From positions 806,001 through 870,000 of the forward strand of contig CP038107.1 of assembly GCA_004519485.1 (NCBI GenBank): a stretch of 64,000 nt of DNA. Direction: 5' to 3'. Both the position numbers and the translations under genes were made by a program. Source of the stretch: Nannochloropsis oceanica. Taxonomy: Eukaryota > Sar > Eustigmatophyceae > Eustigmatales > Monodopsidaceae. This document shows, one piece after another, positions 1 to 10,819 of the stretch. The notes under the pieces are model-generated. The model did not search any database. It was not told where the DNA came from and was given only the letters and a program-made list of their open reading frames with translations. Positions within the stretch are counted from its first letter, which is position 1, and each line of letters begins with the position of its first letter.

Positions 1-1562
1 TCTCCAGGCCTGGATCACGGTCGGCAGCAGAGAAAGGCTCGCTCACTTCGTGACGTTGAGGCCCCGCAAGACGCAAGATGACGTTCTGACCAACCGCCAC
101 ATGGATGGGGCCAGTTCCATAGAACAAGCGACGGTTGTCCATCGCGTCGGTGATCTCGTACACCATGCTCAAGCCCTCTTGCCAAGCACTGGTCGTGCGA
201 TAGCGAGGCTCACCCAAAGCTTTCCCGAACGTCATGATTTGGGAGCGACAATCGACGCGGAGGAAGGCGGTGGAGGCTGCAGACGGACTCGCTGCAGCCG
301 CCGCCGCTGCGGCAGCAGCTGTAGTAGCAGCAGCAGGAGCACGGGCGGCGTGGGACAAGAAGGAAGAAGAGGCAGACGCCGGAGAAGAAGGGGACAAGGG
401 GGAAGTATAATCGGTACCATTACTACTGGTAGTCCTCTCCTCCAACTGCGACAACCACTGTGACGACGGCAACACACCCATCCCTTCCCCCCCCTGCAAC
501 GCTCCCGCCCGGAACCCCACCCATCCCGCCGCCCCTCCGCCTCCCCACCTTCCTCCTCCTCCCCCCTTTTCCCCCCCCCCCCCCCCCCAACCACGCAACC
601 CCCGCTCCAGGCAAAGCCGGAAACAAGTCGATGCTGATCGGCCGCCAGAAGGCATCACTTGCCGCCATTTCTTTCCAACCCTTGCTCACCAACGCCAGGA
701 CTCCCAATTGAACTCTCCCTCCCGCCCTCCCCTCCACCACATAGTGCCACACCTCTTGCATTAAGGCACTATCGTGCAGCACCACCGATTCTGCGCTTAA
801 TCCCCCTCCTTCCCCCCTTACTCCTGTCATCGCCATCGTCGGCACTGCACTACAGCTGTAGACGCTGCCGCTACTGCAGAGCCCTCCCCCTCCATCTCCC
901 GCGGGACCTGGAATCAGACCCCTAAACCTGCTGCTATGATGACTGCAGCTGCGCGGGAAGATGAGGGGAGGGAAGGAACAGTATTCGGATCCTCTTCCCT
1001 CCTGGGCCTTCATCTCTATCCCGTTTCCGCCAGCCGGACGATGCGTTTGATGGCACGAAGACGAGAGAGAAGGCATGCAATTACCACTGTCCATGGCCGT
1101 CATCGTCGTCATTAAGTCTTTCTCGCCACCCATTCGAATATCTCCTCCAGTTCCATCTCCTTCTTCTCCCCCTCCACCTTCCCCTGGCTCGACCAGCAAG
1201 CCACAAAGCGAGTTTACAAGCCCATCAATCTCAGCCGAGCAACCGCCGCTGGTACTGTCGCTGCCACTGCTGCTGCTGCAGGTAGGAGTGCTGCTCCTGC
1301 TGGAACATGTACTGCCGCTACTGTTGCTACTGTTGCTACTGCTGCTGTTGTCGTAGGCCCGCGTTTCCTCCTCCAGCAGTGCTCGGAGCTCCGTGCCGCT
1401 TCCCGCAACAATCTGCTGAGCTAGGCGCAAGAGCTGTTTTGTTGGTCCAGAAAAAAAAGTAGAGGCAGAAAATGAGTGCCGGACAAAGTAACATCCAAAC
1501 ATGTCATCTGGGATATCATGCTGACACAAACATGTTTTGAGCTTGGCCCTCTGCCCCTCCAT
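1..1562 (-). CDS. F-box-like protein, 3' end beyond the window
   Basis: Starts at the ATG at 1562 and runs leftwards off the window. The frame is open to 423 (379 codons). Around residues 270-320 there is an F-box-like block: LMQEVWHYVVEG, then LGVLALVSKGWKEMAASDAF and W, with the spacing of Leu, Val-Ser-Lys-x-Trp and Trp expected of an F-box, which would bind Skp1 in an SCF ubiquitin ligase. The N-terminal half is low complexity (Ser/Asn and Gly runs). After the C18 run at 571-588 (G18 on the coding strand) the protein-like frame changes: the new frame stays open from there to base 1 and reads sensibly (for example QWLSQLEERTTSSNGTDY, then FGKALGEPRYRTTSAWQEGL and GTGPIHVAVGQNVILRLAG). I therefore treat it as one gene with a frame change at the homopolymer. 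The C-terminal part is unrecognised. F-box assignment is by motif only. Confidence 0.55.
571..588. repeat. C18 homopolymer inside the F-box-like gene
   Basis: Eighteen consecutive C on the + strand directly after TTTT. The coding frame of the surrounding minus-strand gene differs on the two sides. Confidence 0.95.
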
Positions 1563-3820
1563 CCCTCCCCCTCCTCCATCATTCCCTCACCTCTCGAGCA
1601 GCCAAGGCTTTCGATGTCGCTACCATGGCGGCCGCAGATTTGGCGGCGGCCGCTACACTGCTGCTGACATGGTTGCTACCGATGCTGCTGATTACTGCCG
1701 GGCTGCTGGTGGCATTCGTTTTCATCTCCTCGTTATTCATGGTCGTATCAGTGGTAATATGAGTGCACTAGTGCTTCGGGCCGAGATTCCGAGCAGCAGC
1801 GTTCGAGCCGTGCGGCTCGATTTATGCGGAAGCCTGCAGGTATCCGAGTACCGACAGCCTGCACACGCAGAGCTACTCTGCTACCAAATAATATGCTGTA
1901 GGATGGAAAGGTGTGGGGTGGATTGGCGTGAGGCTACCACTAATTTGCAACAGACGTTTGTATGGCCCGCTGATGTTGCGAGCGCCGGGACAGCTTGAAA
2001 TCCAAGAGCCTCGCGGCTAGCCCCATGTGTTCAAATGCTTCGTAATGAGTGATTGACGATGGAGTTTGAGAAGTGAGGGAGTGAGGATGGCTGAAAGCGA
2101 TCGCGTGAATAGCGGCTCCCCCCTTTTTCGCTCTCAGCAGGCTGCTCATAGAAAGACACTCAAGTTGACCGCGTTTTATGCTTTCACTGCCGGCATGTTT
2201 CCTTGTGTCTACATATTTTTCAAGGAAATTTGCATACAAGTGGTCTCTGAAGGCCTGGCCTCCCTAGTGGGAGCCCACTGCCACACGCCACACTGTCACC
2301 ACGTACGGATCGTGGCGAGCCTCCTGGATGCACTCGATCACACGGTGTTCGTCGTTTCTCCAGGATACATGGGCAAGCCACACACACAATCTCATACATC
2401 ACTTCCCTCCCCCATCTGGGTCCAACCCAATAGCCCCGATGGAACCAAAGCTCATATGAAGGCCACGCCCGCCACTTCTTCACTTCCTTCAACTCCCTTA
2501 AATTCCTCGCCTCGGACGCCAAGATGGACCATACCAAGGCTTTGCTGGAATAATCAATATAAAGAGGAAAAGGTACCGGTGGGGACGACAGCGTCCTTTA
2601 CCCCCAACAAATAACGCACGAGATATCATAATTTTGGACAATTTCCTCGTAGTCCTTGGAATCGCAAGGTGACACTGGCGAACCAAATTGACAGCAACTT
2701 TGTTACGGAATGGGGTAAGCGAAATTATGGGGCATTTATTTGGTCGCCTTTGAGCAAGCATTGAAACACTCTCAAAGTTTTAGCCTTTGTCCAATAAATG
2801 GTCTGTTATGCACCCATATGTATGACCGAAATAATCATGCGCTTGACTTAGGAACATTTAGAACCAAGCCCGCGGTCACACGGAGCATGCCACGCAGCAT
2901 CTATTCCAAAGCAAGGCCATCACAACCATGCAGCTGTTGGCTATTGGATTGTTTATGAAGATGGAAAGCCAGGCAGCGCTTTTTTGCTCATGGTACCTTC
3001 TGTTATTCGAGGTAATCTTACCAATTTACACATGGCCCATGAGGACGTGCTCTTTCCCAATTCAGTGTCATGCAGTAGCCATTTTGCCAGGCGCCAGCAC
3101 AAAAAATCATATTCCAGACCAATAAGCTAATTCAGTCCAAGATTTTTTTAGACCGAAAGTTATAGACGTAGAAGGCTGTGGCATGAAGCTGGACCATCCT
3201 CCGTGCACGCCAACCTCCCCGGTATATTGCTTCGTTCGCGCACCTTGTAAGGCGCCATGAGCGCTGTGCGTCATGAATGGCCGCTCGTATCCTTATATTT
3301 ATAATGTACGCTTACAATTGTGGAGTGGATTACTAATAATGTTGTACATAGCATGAGAGGAGCTGGTGTGGCACAAAAAACACTCGTGTCTGAGATAAGA
3401 GCTCCGAGTTTCGCGCCTTCTCCCCCCCCCCGCCTCCTCAATGTATGTATACTGGGTTACCATGCATGAAGTGTTGCTTATTCCGCTTCCGGTACATTAT
3501 ATGTCACTTGTTGATTTGGAGGTGCATGGGGTGGTTGGCTTGGGACATACAAACATGCGTACACATCTTTTGAAATATTTTGATTCCGCGATTTATCTAG
3601 AACTCATCCCAGGGGGCCACGCAACATACCCCATCCTCTCTGTTTAAGTCGTGATGATTCGTGGTTGTGGAAATCAGCTGCGTCCTTGCATGACCGTATG
3701 ACAGCTTCTTGTAGTCTTTCTTTGAATTCCTCTCCCCGCCCTCCCTCTTCCCTTTCCCTCCTACGCACGCCACACAGGCCTCTTCACCCGGCGGGACAAA
3801 ACACTGCAATCCCCGCAGCC
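1563..3820. other. Intergenic region, 2.3 kb, no supported gene
   Basis: Lies between the divergent F-box-like and SulP genes. It holds only short, mutually overlapping open frames. The longest, at 2066-2614 (+) and 2220-2537 (-), have no recognised domain and are opposed by frames of equal quality. Composition is less GC-rich than the flanking genes from about 2600 to 3400. No RNA gene or repeat of note was seen. Confidence 0.6.
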
Positions 3821-6523
3821 ATGGCCGATGCATCGCAACCGATAGGCGCCGGAGCAACAGCGGAAGCGATACAATCCGCAGCCCCCGACGCGCCCTTGTT
3901 GTGGGCAAAGGGAGAGGACGGGGAGGATCTCATTCATTCCACTGAGGAAGACCTCAGGTTCGTTTCTCGTAGGACAGGGTGAGAGTGGGGGAGTGCATAC
4001 GCTCCTGGGCTCTACTAAAACTCAAGGCATTGTTTGTATGTAGGACACGCCACACACTTACTCCCTCACTCAAGCCTTCATCACTTTTCCCCCTACTCCC
4101 CGAAATTGCAACTTCATCGAAAACAGGGTCATGGAACCAGGCTGCCTCACAGTCCTCCGAGGTTTCTCTGCGAAGGAGTTCATGTACTCCTCCTTTGCTT
4201 TTTACAAAGCCCATCCGTCCGCGTTGAGGAAAGAAATCTTGAGTGGCATCACCCTTGCCTTGATCGAAGTACCGGAGTCGATCGCCTTCGCGTTTATGGC
4301 GGGCTTGGGCCCTTCGTATGGCATGGCCAGTGTGGTGTGGATGGGGACACTAACGGGCTTTTTTGGGGGAAGGCCCGCGATGATCAGTGGGGCGGCCGGA
4401 GCCATGGCGGTGGTGATGGGAAATCTGACAAGGGAAGATGGGCCATTGAGGGACTTCACGCGGGAAGAGCGGGTGGAGCACCTCATGATGTGTATTTTGC
4501 TGATTGGCGCGTTGGAATTCTTGTGTGGGCCATTCCTGTGTGCCTTTGTCAAGATCATCCCGCAGTCCGCAATGATTGGGTTTATGAATGCGTTGGCGCT
4601 GATTCTCTTCATAGGGTAAGAGGAAAGAGAGGAAGGGAAGAAAGGAAAGAGGGGTGGGGCAGTGTGGGGGGGACACCGACACCCACATGTATGTCAGTAG
4701 GGAGTAGAATCTGCTCTTTATCCTTTCCGTCCCTTGCCCCTCTTTGACTATCCAGGCAATCCGAGAGCTTCAAAATATGCTCCCTCGCCGACACCACCTT
4801 CAACGACTGCCCCATGAAAAATCATGTCTGGCTCCACGCCAGCGACGTCCAGACCTGGACCACGCTAGCCTTGATCCTCGTCACCCTCTTCATCATGTGG
4901 GGTCTCCCCAAGATAAAAAGGTTCGGAATCGGTCACATCATCCCTGCCTCCCTTGCGGCGATTGTAGTGGGGACGGCCATCGAGTGGGGCATATTCCGCA
5001 CGGTACTTTTAGACCAGGGGGGAGGCACGAGGACAGTGGGTGAGACGGCCATGCTGGAGGCGGGCTTACCGGGCTTTCATTTCCCGGTGCTGCCTGAGGG
5101 AGCAAATTGGGGGTCCATTTGGATGTATGCAATCAGCTTGACCCTTGTGGGGGGTGTGGAGACTGTCATGACGCATGAGGGTAGGTGGACGGGGGGGAGT
5201 GAGGGAGGGAGGACCTGTCTGAAGACAGACCGGTGCATGCGAGGAGCTTGTTGTCGATGGGAGATGGAGATGGTGATGCCGCAGGAAAGGAGGCGAGAGA
5301 GGGATGGAGGGACGGAAAGACTGAGTAAGAGAGGGAGTGGGGGAGGAAAGGAGGACAGTTTGCAAGGGTCAAATAATTGCACTCACCCTCCTTGCTCTCT
5401 CACCCTCCCTCCTTCTTCCCTCCTTCCTCTATCAACCTCCTTCCACACAGTCGTGAACTCCCTGTTGAAAGAACCTCCTTCCTCCTTCGACGCGATCCAA
5501 GAGTGCTCCGTCCAAGGCATTGCCAACTTCCTGACGGGTTTATTTGGAGGGATGGGTGGCTCGGCGCTGGTAGGCGAGACAGTCATCAATGTTCTCCACG
5601 GGGCACGAGGACGTTTGTCTGGCACCACAGCGGGTATCACCATGCTGTTCATTATGCTGGGCTTGGCGCCATTGGTGCGCCTGTTGCCCATCGCGGTCTT
5701 GACGGGCATTATCTGGACGGTGGCGGTCCACACTTTTCAGTGGAAAAACCTGAGACACCTGCACAAGGTGCCCAGGGCGGATGCCTTCATTATCGTCCTG
5801 GTGACCGTGGTGTCGGTGGTAACAAATCTGGCCGTGGGTATCGCGATTGGCGTGGCGGTGGCGAGTATGTGGCATGTGTGGGAAAGCGGAAACCTCATGA
5901 CAGCCTCGGCGCTGGTCGGGATCGGTGCTGCTCCTGCAGCTGCTGCTGCTGTTGCCGCTACTGGAGAAAAGAATAGGGGGATGTTGAAGGAGGGAAGGAA
6001 AGAGGGAGGGGAGGAGGTCGGGAAAGAAAACGGCTCAATGAAGGGAAAGGGAGGGGGGCTGCGGAAGTTGTACAAGGTAAATGCTCCCTTGTTCTTTGGG
6101 TCGACGCGGCCGATGCTTCGGGTGTTCAATTATTTGGAAGATCCTGATGATGTGGTGGTTGATTTAAGCGTCTCTCACGGGGGTATCATGGATCTGTCGG
6201 GAATCACGGCATTAAATGAAGCAGGGAAAAGCTATGGTGAGGTCGGGAAACATGTCACCCTGGTAGGGCTTGACCCCAAGAGTCTTGCGATGATCGCAAA
6301 ATACCCGGATATGGCTTCACATTTGATCGTGCCGGGCTTGAGGCAGGGAGGGGAGGAGGGATGGTTGGAGGGGTATCTGGGCGAGGTGATGACGGTGGGT
6401 CCAGAAGGGATCGAGCTAGGCTTGGAGATGGACGTCGACGAGCCTCACCCGACGGAGCACGGGGAAGTGGAGGTGGTAGGAATGGAGGAAGGGAGGCAAG
6501 GCGAAAAGAGGGGGAAGCATTGA
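3821..6523 (+). CDS. SulP-family anion (sulfate/bicarbonate-type) transporter with STAS domain
   Basis: Multi-pass membrane transporter of the SulP/SLC26 family, which moves sulfate, bicarbonate or other anions. Proposed exons 3821-3957, 4127-4615, 4756-5180, 5451-6523, all GT..AG and phase-consistent, give 707 aa; the start is the first in-frame ATG (MADASQPIG). The transporter core begins near residue 70 (ALIEVPESIAFAFMAGLGP, the SulP 'PE-IAFA' signature). The segment GLFGGMGGSALVGETVINV and RLSGTTAG is typical of bacterial-type SulP proteins (BicA/DauA-like). A hydrophilic Gly/Lys/Glu linker follows, then a C-terminal STAS domain (residues about 550-660: VVVDLSVSHGGIMDLSGITAL). Intron 3 (5181-5450) is 270 nt, keeps frame and has no stop, so retention would leave an open frame. 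Substrate cannot be told from sequence; membrane location is unknown. A candidate poly(A) signal AATAAA lies at 6647. Confidence 0.88.
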
Positions 6524-7309
6524 AAAGATGGATGAAAACATGGGAAGTATATCACTCTTGGTGATGGTGGTGGGAACAGCGGGAGGCATGGAGACACTGA
6601 CTGAGACTTGAATGAGTGCCGAGGCAATTGGCGTTCATCCAAAAACAATAAAAACGACAACAAGGACAGCAGGGGTAGAAAAGTGGCAGGAGCAGTGAGA
6701 GTGACTAGAGCATAGGAAGGAGAAATAATGATAATTTTAACATGTTGTGGGTGGTGGTGATGGTGAGGACAGGACAGGCAGTTTGCGCATCGGTTTTTGA
6801 AAACAGCTACACAGTCGATAATATGTCAAGAGAAATGAGGTTTGAGCAGCAGCCGCAGCAGCAGCAACGAGAACCAGAGTATGAAATGGAGAGGGAATAG
6901 ACGCCTGTGTTGGACGATGCGGAGGCGCGTTCCTGGTATTGAATTGACTACGCAGAGTCTTCAAAATGTAGTTCAAAATGTAGCGAGTAAGGGGGAATTT
7001 AATCAAATTATTAATTGTACATCACTTGAAGCAATGGAGCCATAGTCCTGTGGAGGGTGATGGGATTGGTCAAGTTTTTCTACCATTCTTTTGTCCTGTT
7101 CGTGCCCTCTTCGTCTTGACTGCTTCATTCGATTGCACCCCAGAAACATACATGCTCCTGGGTCTCTTTTCTTCTTGCCTCTTTCAGTCTCAACGTTTTT
7201 TTCATTGGATAGCACTGCAAAGGCAAACATGTCTTCCTGACGCTCCTAATATTTCTCCTTCCCCCGTAGCATTCTCTTCAAAGTGTTACTCCATGTACGC
7301 ATCCTGCCC
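6524..7309. other. Intergenic, convergent 3' regions
   Basis: Between the 3' ends of the SulP gene (+) and the SANT-like gene (-). Contains AATAAA near 6647, usable for SulP 3' processing. Open frames here are short and cross-strand; nothing else seen. Confidence 0.6.
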
Positions 7310-8217
7310 TTATCCCTCCATCTTTTGCTCTGTGTTTTCCGCTACTCGCGCAGCAGGCTCCCAGTCATCCACGTTCTCCTCATACATACCAGCATCCACA
7401 ACATCCTCTTCCACGTCGTCGACCCCACCCTTAATCAGCCCCTCCTGCTCGACTATCACGAAAGCGCTTGCAAATGTGGGTTCCTTCGGGGTTGGGGCAG
7501 ATGGCTGCTTTTCCAGCGTACTGTCTTCCTCAGCTTTCTCCTCCACCTCCTGCTCGTTCTTTGGGGTGGGCGCTTTCGCCTTGTATTTCTTGGTGGAATA
7601 TTTTTTCTTCTTCGTCTCTTCCTTCATCTTCCTCTTCGTATAACCCTTCTTGGGAGCCGGCGCTGTCACCTGACGCCGCCCAACGCCCCCCATCTTTCCT
7701 GCTTCCGCTCCTCCTGTTCCCGCTGCGTCTTTGGTAAACAGCATATCCGAGTCGGTTGATGTGGCATACGTCAAAATTCTGCGCATGTGGCCTTCGAAAG
7801 TCCCGTTCATCACCGTCTCTAAAACCTTTGCCATGATTTTGTTCCGCTTCGCCCTTGGTTCATGGGCAAGTTGCGCGTTCGCGAAGGCTTGGAGATATTG
7901 CCTACCAAGGTGTTCGTGAAGCAAGGAAAGGAAGAAGTCAAGCTCCTGCTCGGACTTCGTCCCTATATCATCCGCGAGGGCCTCAAGGTCATCCAAGCCA
8001 TTCTTCTTAACTTGAGTGAGGAACTCCTCCTTGTCTGCTTCTGTCCTATTAGAAATATAAGGGATTTGTTAATGAGATGAGAGTTGCGTGCGTGTACCTC
8101 GGCTCGAAAGCGCATTTGACAAGAGTGTGAGCGCGTTATATGAATATCGTTCATCACTTACCAGTTCGTTGCCACGGAGCGAACGTTTAGGGTGGTACAT
8201 AAGAGCCCGATGGTCAT
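7310..8217 (-). CDS. SANT/Myb-like small nuclear protein
   Basis: Two exons, 8162-8217 and 7310-8045, joined over a GTAAGT..AG intron (phase 2), give 263 aa from the ATG at 8217 (MTIGLLCTTLNVRS). Residues about 18-65 fit a SANT/Myb-like helix set: NWTEADKEEFLTQVKKNGL, then DLEALADDIGTKSEQELDFF, with the initial Trp, a central Gly and the 'I-x-x-K-S' third-helix start typical of SANT folds. The second and third core Trp are replaced by hydrophobics (Leu/Phe). A long Lys-rich stretch (KKGYTKRKMKEETKKKKYS) follows, then an acidic, Pro/Glu-rich tail. This layout suggests a chromatin or transcription factor subunit in the nucleus, but I recognise no named orthologue. The first exon and start are the least certain part. 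Head-to-head with the AP2 gene, 0.5 kb apart. Confidence 0.55.
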
Positions 8218-8754
8218 GTGGGTAGGTAAGAGGTAGGAGCGTGCCTTCTATGTGATTTGGTGAATGTATGAGCATGCTTTATTGGATAAGAGTCGGCGTG
8301 CCTTTTCAAATGACGATACAATAGGACTCAAGTTGCTGCCATGGCATGCAGTTGAATACGCCCCGTGTGTGAGAATCGGAGAACTCAAGACTCGGAGGGA
8401 GTAGCTCACCCGCTAAGCACGTACGGCGTAAAGTGCGGGTCCTCTAATTGCATCAGAGGAATAGGAACGCCTCCAAACTGAATAAGAAAACATGCTTATG
8501 TGGGTCAAGACACAGTTGTGAATGCGAAGGCAGCGGGGGCCGTATTGCTTCTATGGCGAATGTGAAGATGGGGGGTACTTTGAAGAAAAGAGGAGCTGTC
8601 TTCAAGGGTGGACACATCGATAAGCATGTTCAGTGTCATGGTGAAATATATTTGTGAGAGAGGATATACCAAAGCGCATTTGAGATGTTGAATTCATCCT
8701 TCCATCTCACACACGGCCGCCTCGCATTTTACCAACAGCTTACCCTTAACATTG
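8218..8754. other. Intergenic, shared upstream region of two divergent genes
   Basis: 537 bp between the starts of the SANT-like gene (-) and the AP2 gene (+). No recognised motif or repeat; a 69-codon open frame at 8448-8657 is unsupported. Confidence 0.5.
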
Positions 8755-10094
8755 ATGCAGCAAACTTCATTGCTTCTCCGGCCGATGCTGCTGTCTTACT
8801 GTGGCCGCTGTCGTCGTCTTCGCCCCGCCACATCTGCCTTCCTCTCGTCCGCTTCGACTTCACAACCCCGACAAAATCAAGACAAATCCACGCGCCACTC
8901 GCCCTACATGGGTGTGCACTGGCACCGCGCTAACAAGCGGTGGATCGCCGAAGTCCGGCATCAGGGCACGCGCGTCCTCTACAAGTCCTTTGTAGATGAG
9001 AGAGAAGCTGCTTTGGCCGTGGATGATATGCTGAGACAAATTTTTGGGGAGGCCATCTTGACCAACTTTCACAAAGCCACCGGCGTGTTCCTCGACCCAC
9101 GGCAAGCGTTCGCCATGCCGACAGATGAGAAAGAAATGGATGACATGGGCGGCACCAACAGCACCAGCAACAGCAACAGCAATATCCCATCCCACAATGC
9201 TAATGCCGGCGTCTCGTTTGTGCAAGCCCTGAGCAAATACAAAGCCGTCATTAAACAACACGGCCGTCCCCTCCTCCTTGGCCTCTTTCCCACCAAAAGC
9301 CAAGCATTAGCAGCAATCAAAGAGAAGACTGCGCCCGTCGGGAGAGGAGGCATGGCGGCCGCCCCCAAACAAAGCCGGTTTCTGGGCCTATCGTGGGACA
9401 CTCATCACAAGAGGTGGATGGCAAGATTGCATCATGAGGGGATTCGGGTATTGTCTAGGACATTCAAGGAGGAGATGGAGGAGGAGGCGGCACGAGTGTA
9501 TGACCAATATGCGCGCAGGTACACTCGGAGGGAAGGAGGAGGGAAGGAATGTTGATGGGAGGGATAAGGAGGGGGATGGCAAAAGGGACTCACGCCTGCG
9601 GCACGCTCCATGAATTCTTTCATTCACTCCTTCGTTCATACAGGTACCACGGTGAGGAAGCCTTGGTCAATTTCGATCACAACGGGGTATTTCTCGACCC
9701 CAAGAACCGTGTCACGCGCGTGGATACAAGCAGCAACACCACCAACACCAACACCAGTACCAGAAACTGTAGCAGTAGCAGTGGCAATGGCAGTGGCAGT
9801 AGCAGTAGCAGTAACACACCCGGGGACGTCGACTATCGAGGCCTCTCCTGGTCCAAGGAAATGCAAAAGTGGCACGCCCAGATTCAGGTTGCAGGCCGTG
9901 TGTACAATCTTGGGTACCATTCAAACCCGGAAACGGCTGCTTTGTTGTATGATGCCGCCGCTCGTGAGCACCACGGGGCCCGGGCTCGGTGCAATTTTGA
10001 TGAGCAGGGAATGAGGACTAATGTGAGGATTAAACTCAATAACACGGCGGGGGCAATGTCTCGGTATGTCTTGCGGACGCCATATGAAAAATGA
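8755..10094 (+). CDS. Triple AP2-domain protein
   Basis: Exons 8755-9518 and 9644-10094 (GT..AG, phase 2) give 404 aa. Three AP2/ERF-type domains are visible: residues about 51-105 (YMGVHWHRANKRWIAEVRH), 209-265 (FLGLSWDTHHKRWMARLHHE) and 318-375 (YRGLSWSKEMQKWHAQIQV). Each has the G-[VL]-x-W start, the K-x-W beta strand and the A-A/A-L-x-Y-D helix, and is followed by a short N-F/N-F-D-x-x-G segment as in plant AP2s. The intron splits domain 2 at YARR|YHG. Linkers are Ser/Asn/Thr repeats. Such proteins bind DNA and regulate transcription in the nucleus. The N-terminus is Arg-rich without acids (LLSYCGRCRRLRPATSAF), resembling an organelle transit peptide, so organellar location or a later start cannot be excluded. 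ATG at 8755 is the first in-frame ATG. Confidence 0.82.
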
Positions 10095-10703
10095 AAAGGG
10101 CGACAAGGTGGGCGACAAGGTGTAGAGTAAGAGAGAAATGAAATTCAAAATGTGATCGAAGCATCATTGAGGGATAATGCGAATGACGAGAGGACTCTCA
10201 GAAGCAGTTCCTGATGTTAAAAATGGACCTTGAGCAGATGCTCGGTTTTCCCCACACTCTCCACATACTTGTTTGTGTCTTCTCCACACGGCCTATTATA
10301 ACTGGGAGCCAAAACCTTTCCACATGTCACCGTTGTTTGCTTATTCTACTACAAAAAAGTTAAGCTGCTCACGTATATACATATTCGTTGAACAGACACA
10401 AACACCCACTCCCTGCTTCCAAATAAATGTAACATGGAACAAGCGTTGTGGGGCAAACACGGGACCGTTTACCTCCGCTTTTCTTGTTCAACCTCCCTAG
10501 ATGTGTTTGCCCTGTCGCTACGCCAGGGCCTTGAATCCTGCTTCGACAATCTTGAATGTATCCAGCAGGTCGTGCATGGCGCGCACGCGAATAGCCGCTG
10601 GCCTGCATGGTCAAGCGATTGAAGGCCCTTCGGGCGATCTCCGACCAGCTTCTCGAATCCGCGAGCGAGCCGGACCGACCTGGGGTTGAAGCTTCACTCA
10701 CAC

Positions 10704-10781
<78 letters not shown>

Positions 10782-10819
10782 CATACCCACAATACACCTT
10801 TCATATCAAACACTGCCAG
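10095..10819. other. Intergenic with long AC microsatellite
   Basis: Upstream region of the phosphoglucomutase gene. The only clear structure is the AC repeat at 10705-10777. The in-frame opening upstream of 10820 contains that repeat and is taken as 5' untranslated. Confidence 0.6.
10705..10777. repeat. (AC)n microsatellite, about 36 units
   Basis: Perfect alternating AC run ending 42 bp before the proposed start codon of the phosphoglucomutase gene, so probably in its 5' untranslated region or core promoter. Length is likely polymorphic. Confidence 0.97.

Noticed and set aside
2220-2537. Protein-like minus-strand fragments (for example VWLAHVSWRNDEHRVI) in the left intergenic region
   Set aside because: Sense is spread over different frames in pieces under 40 codons, with no splice pattern I could support and an equally long frame on the opposite strand.
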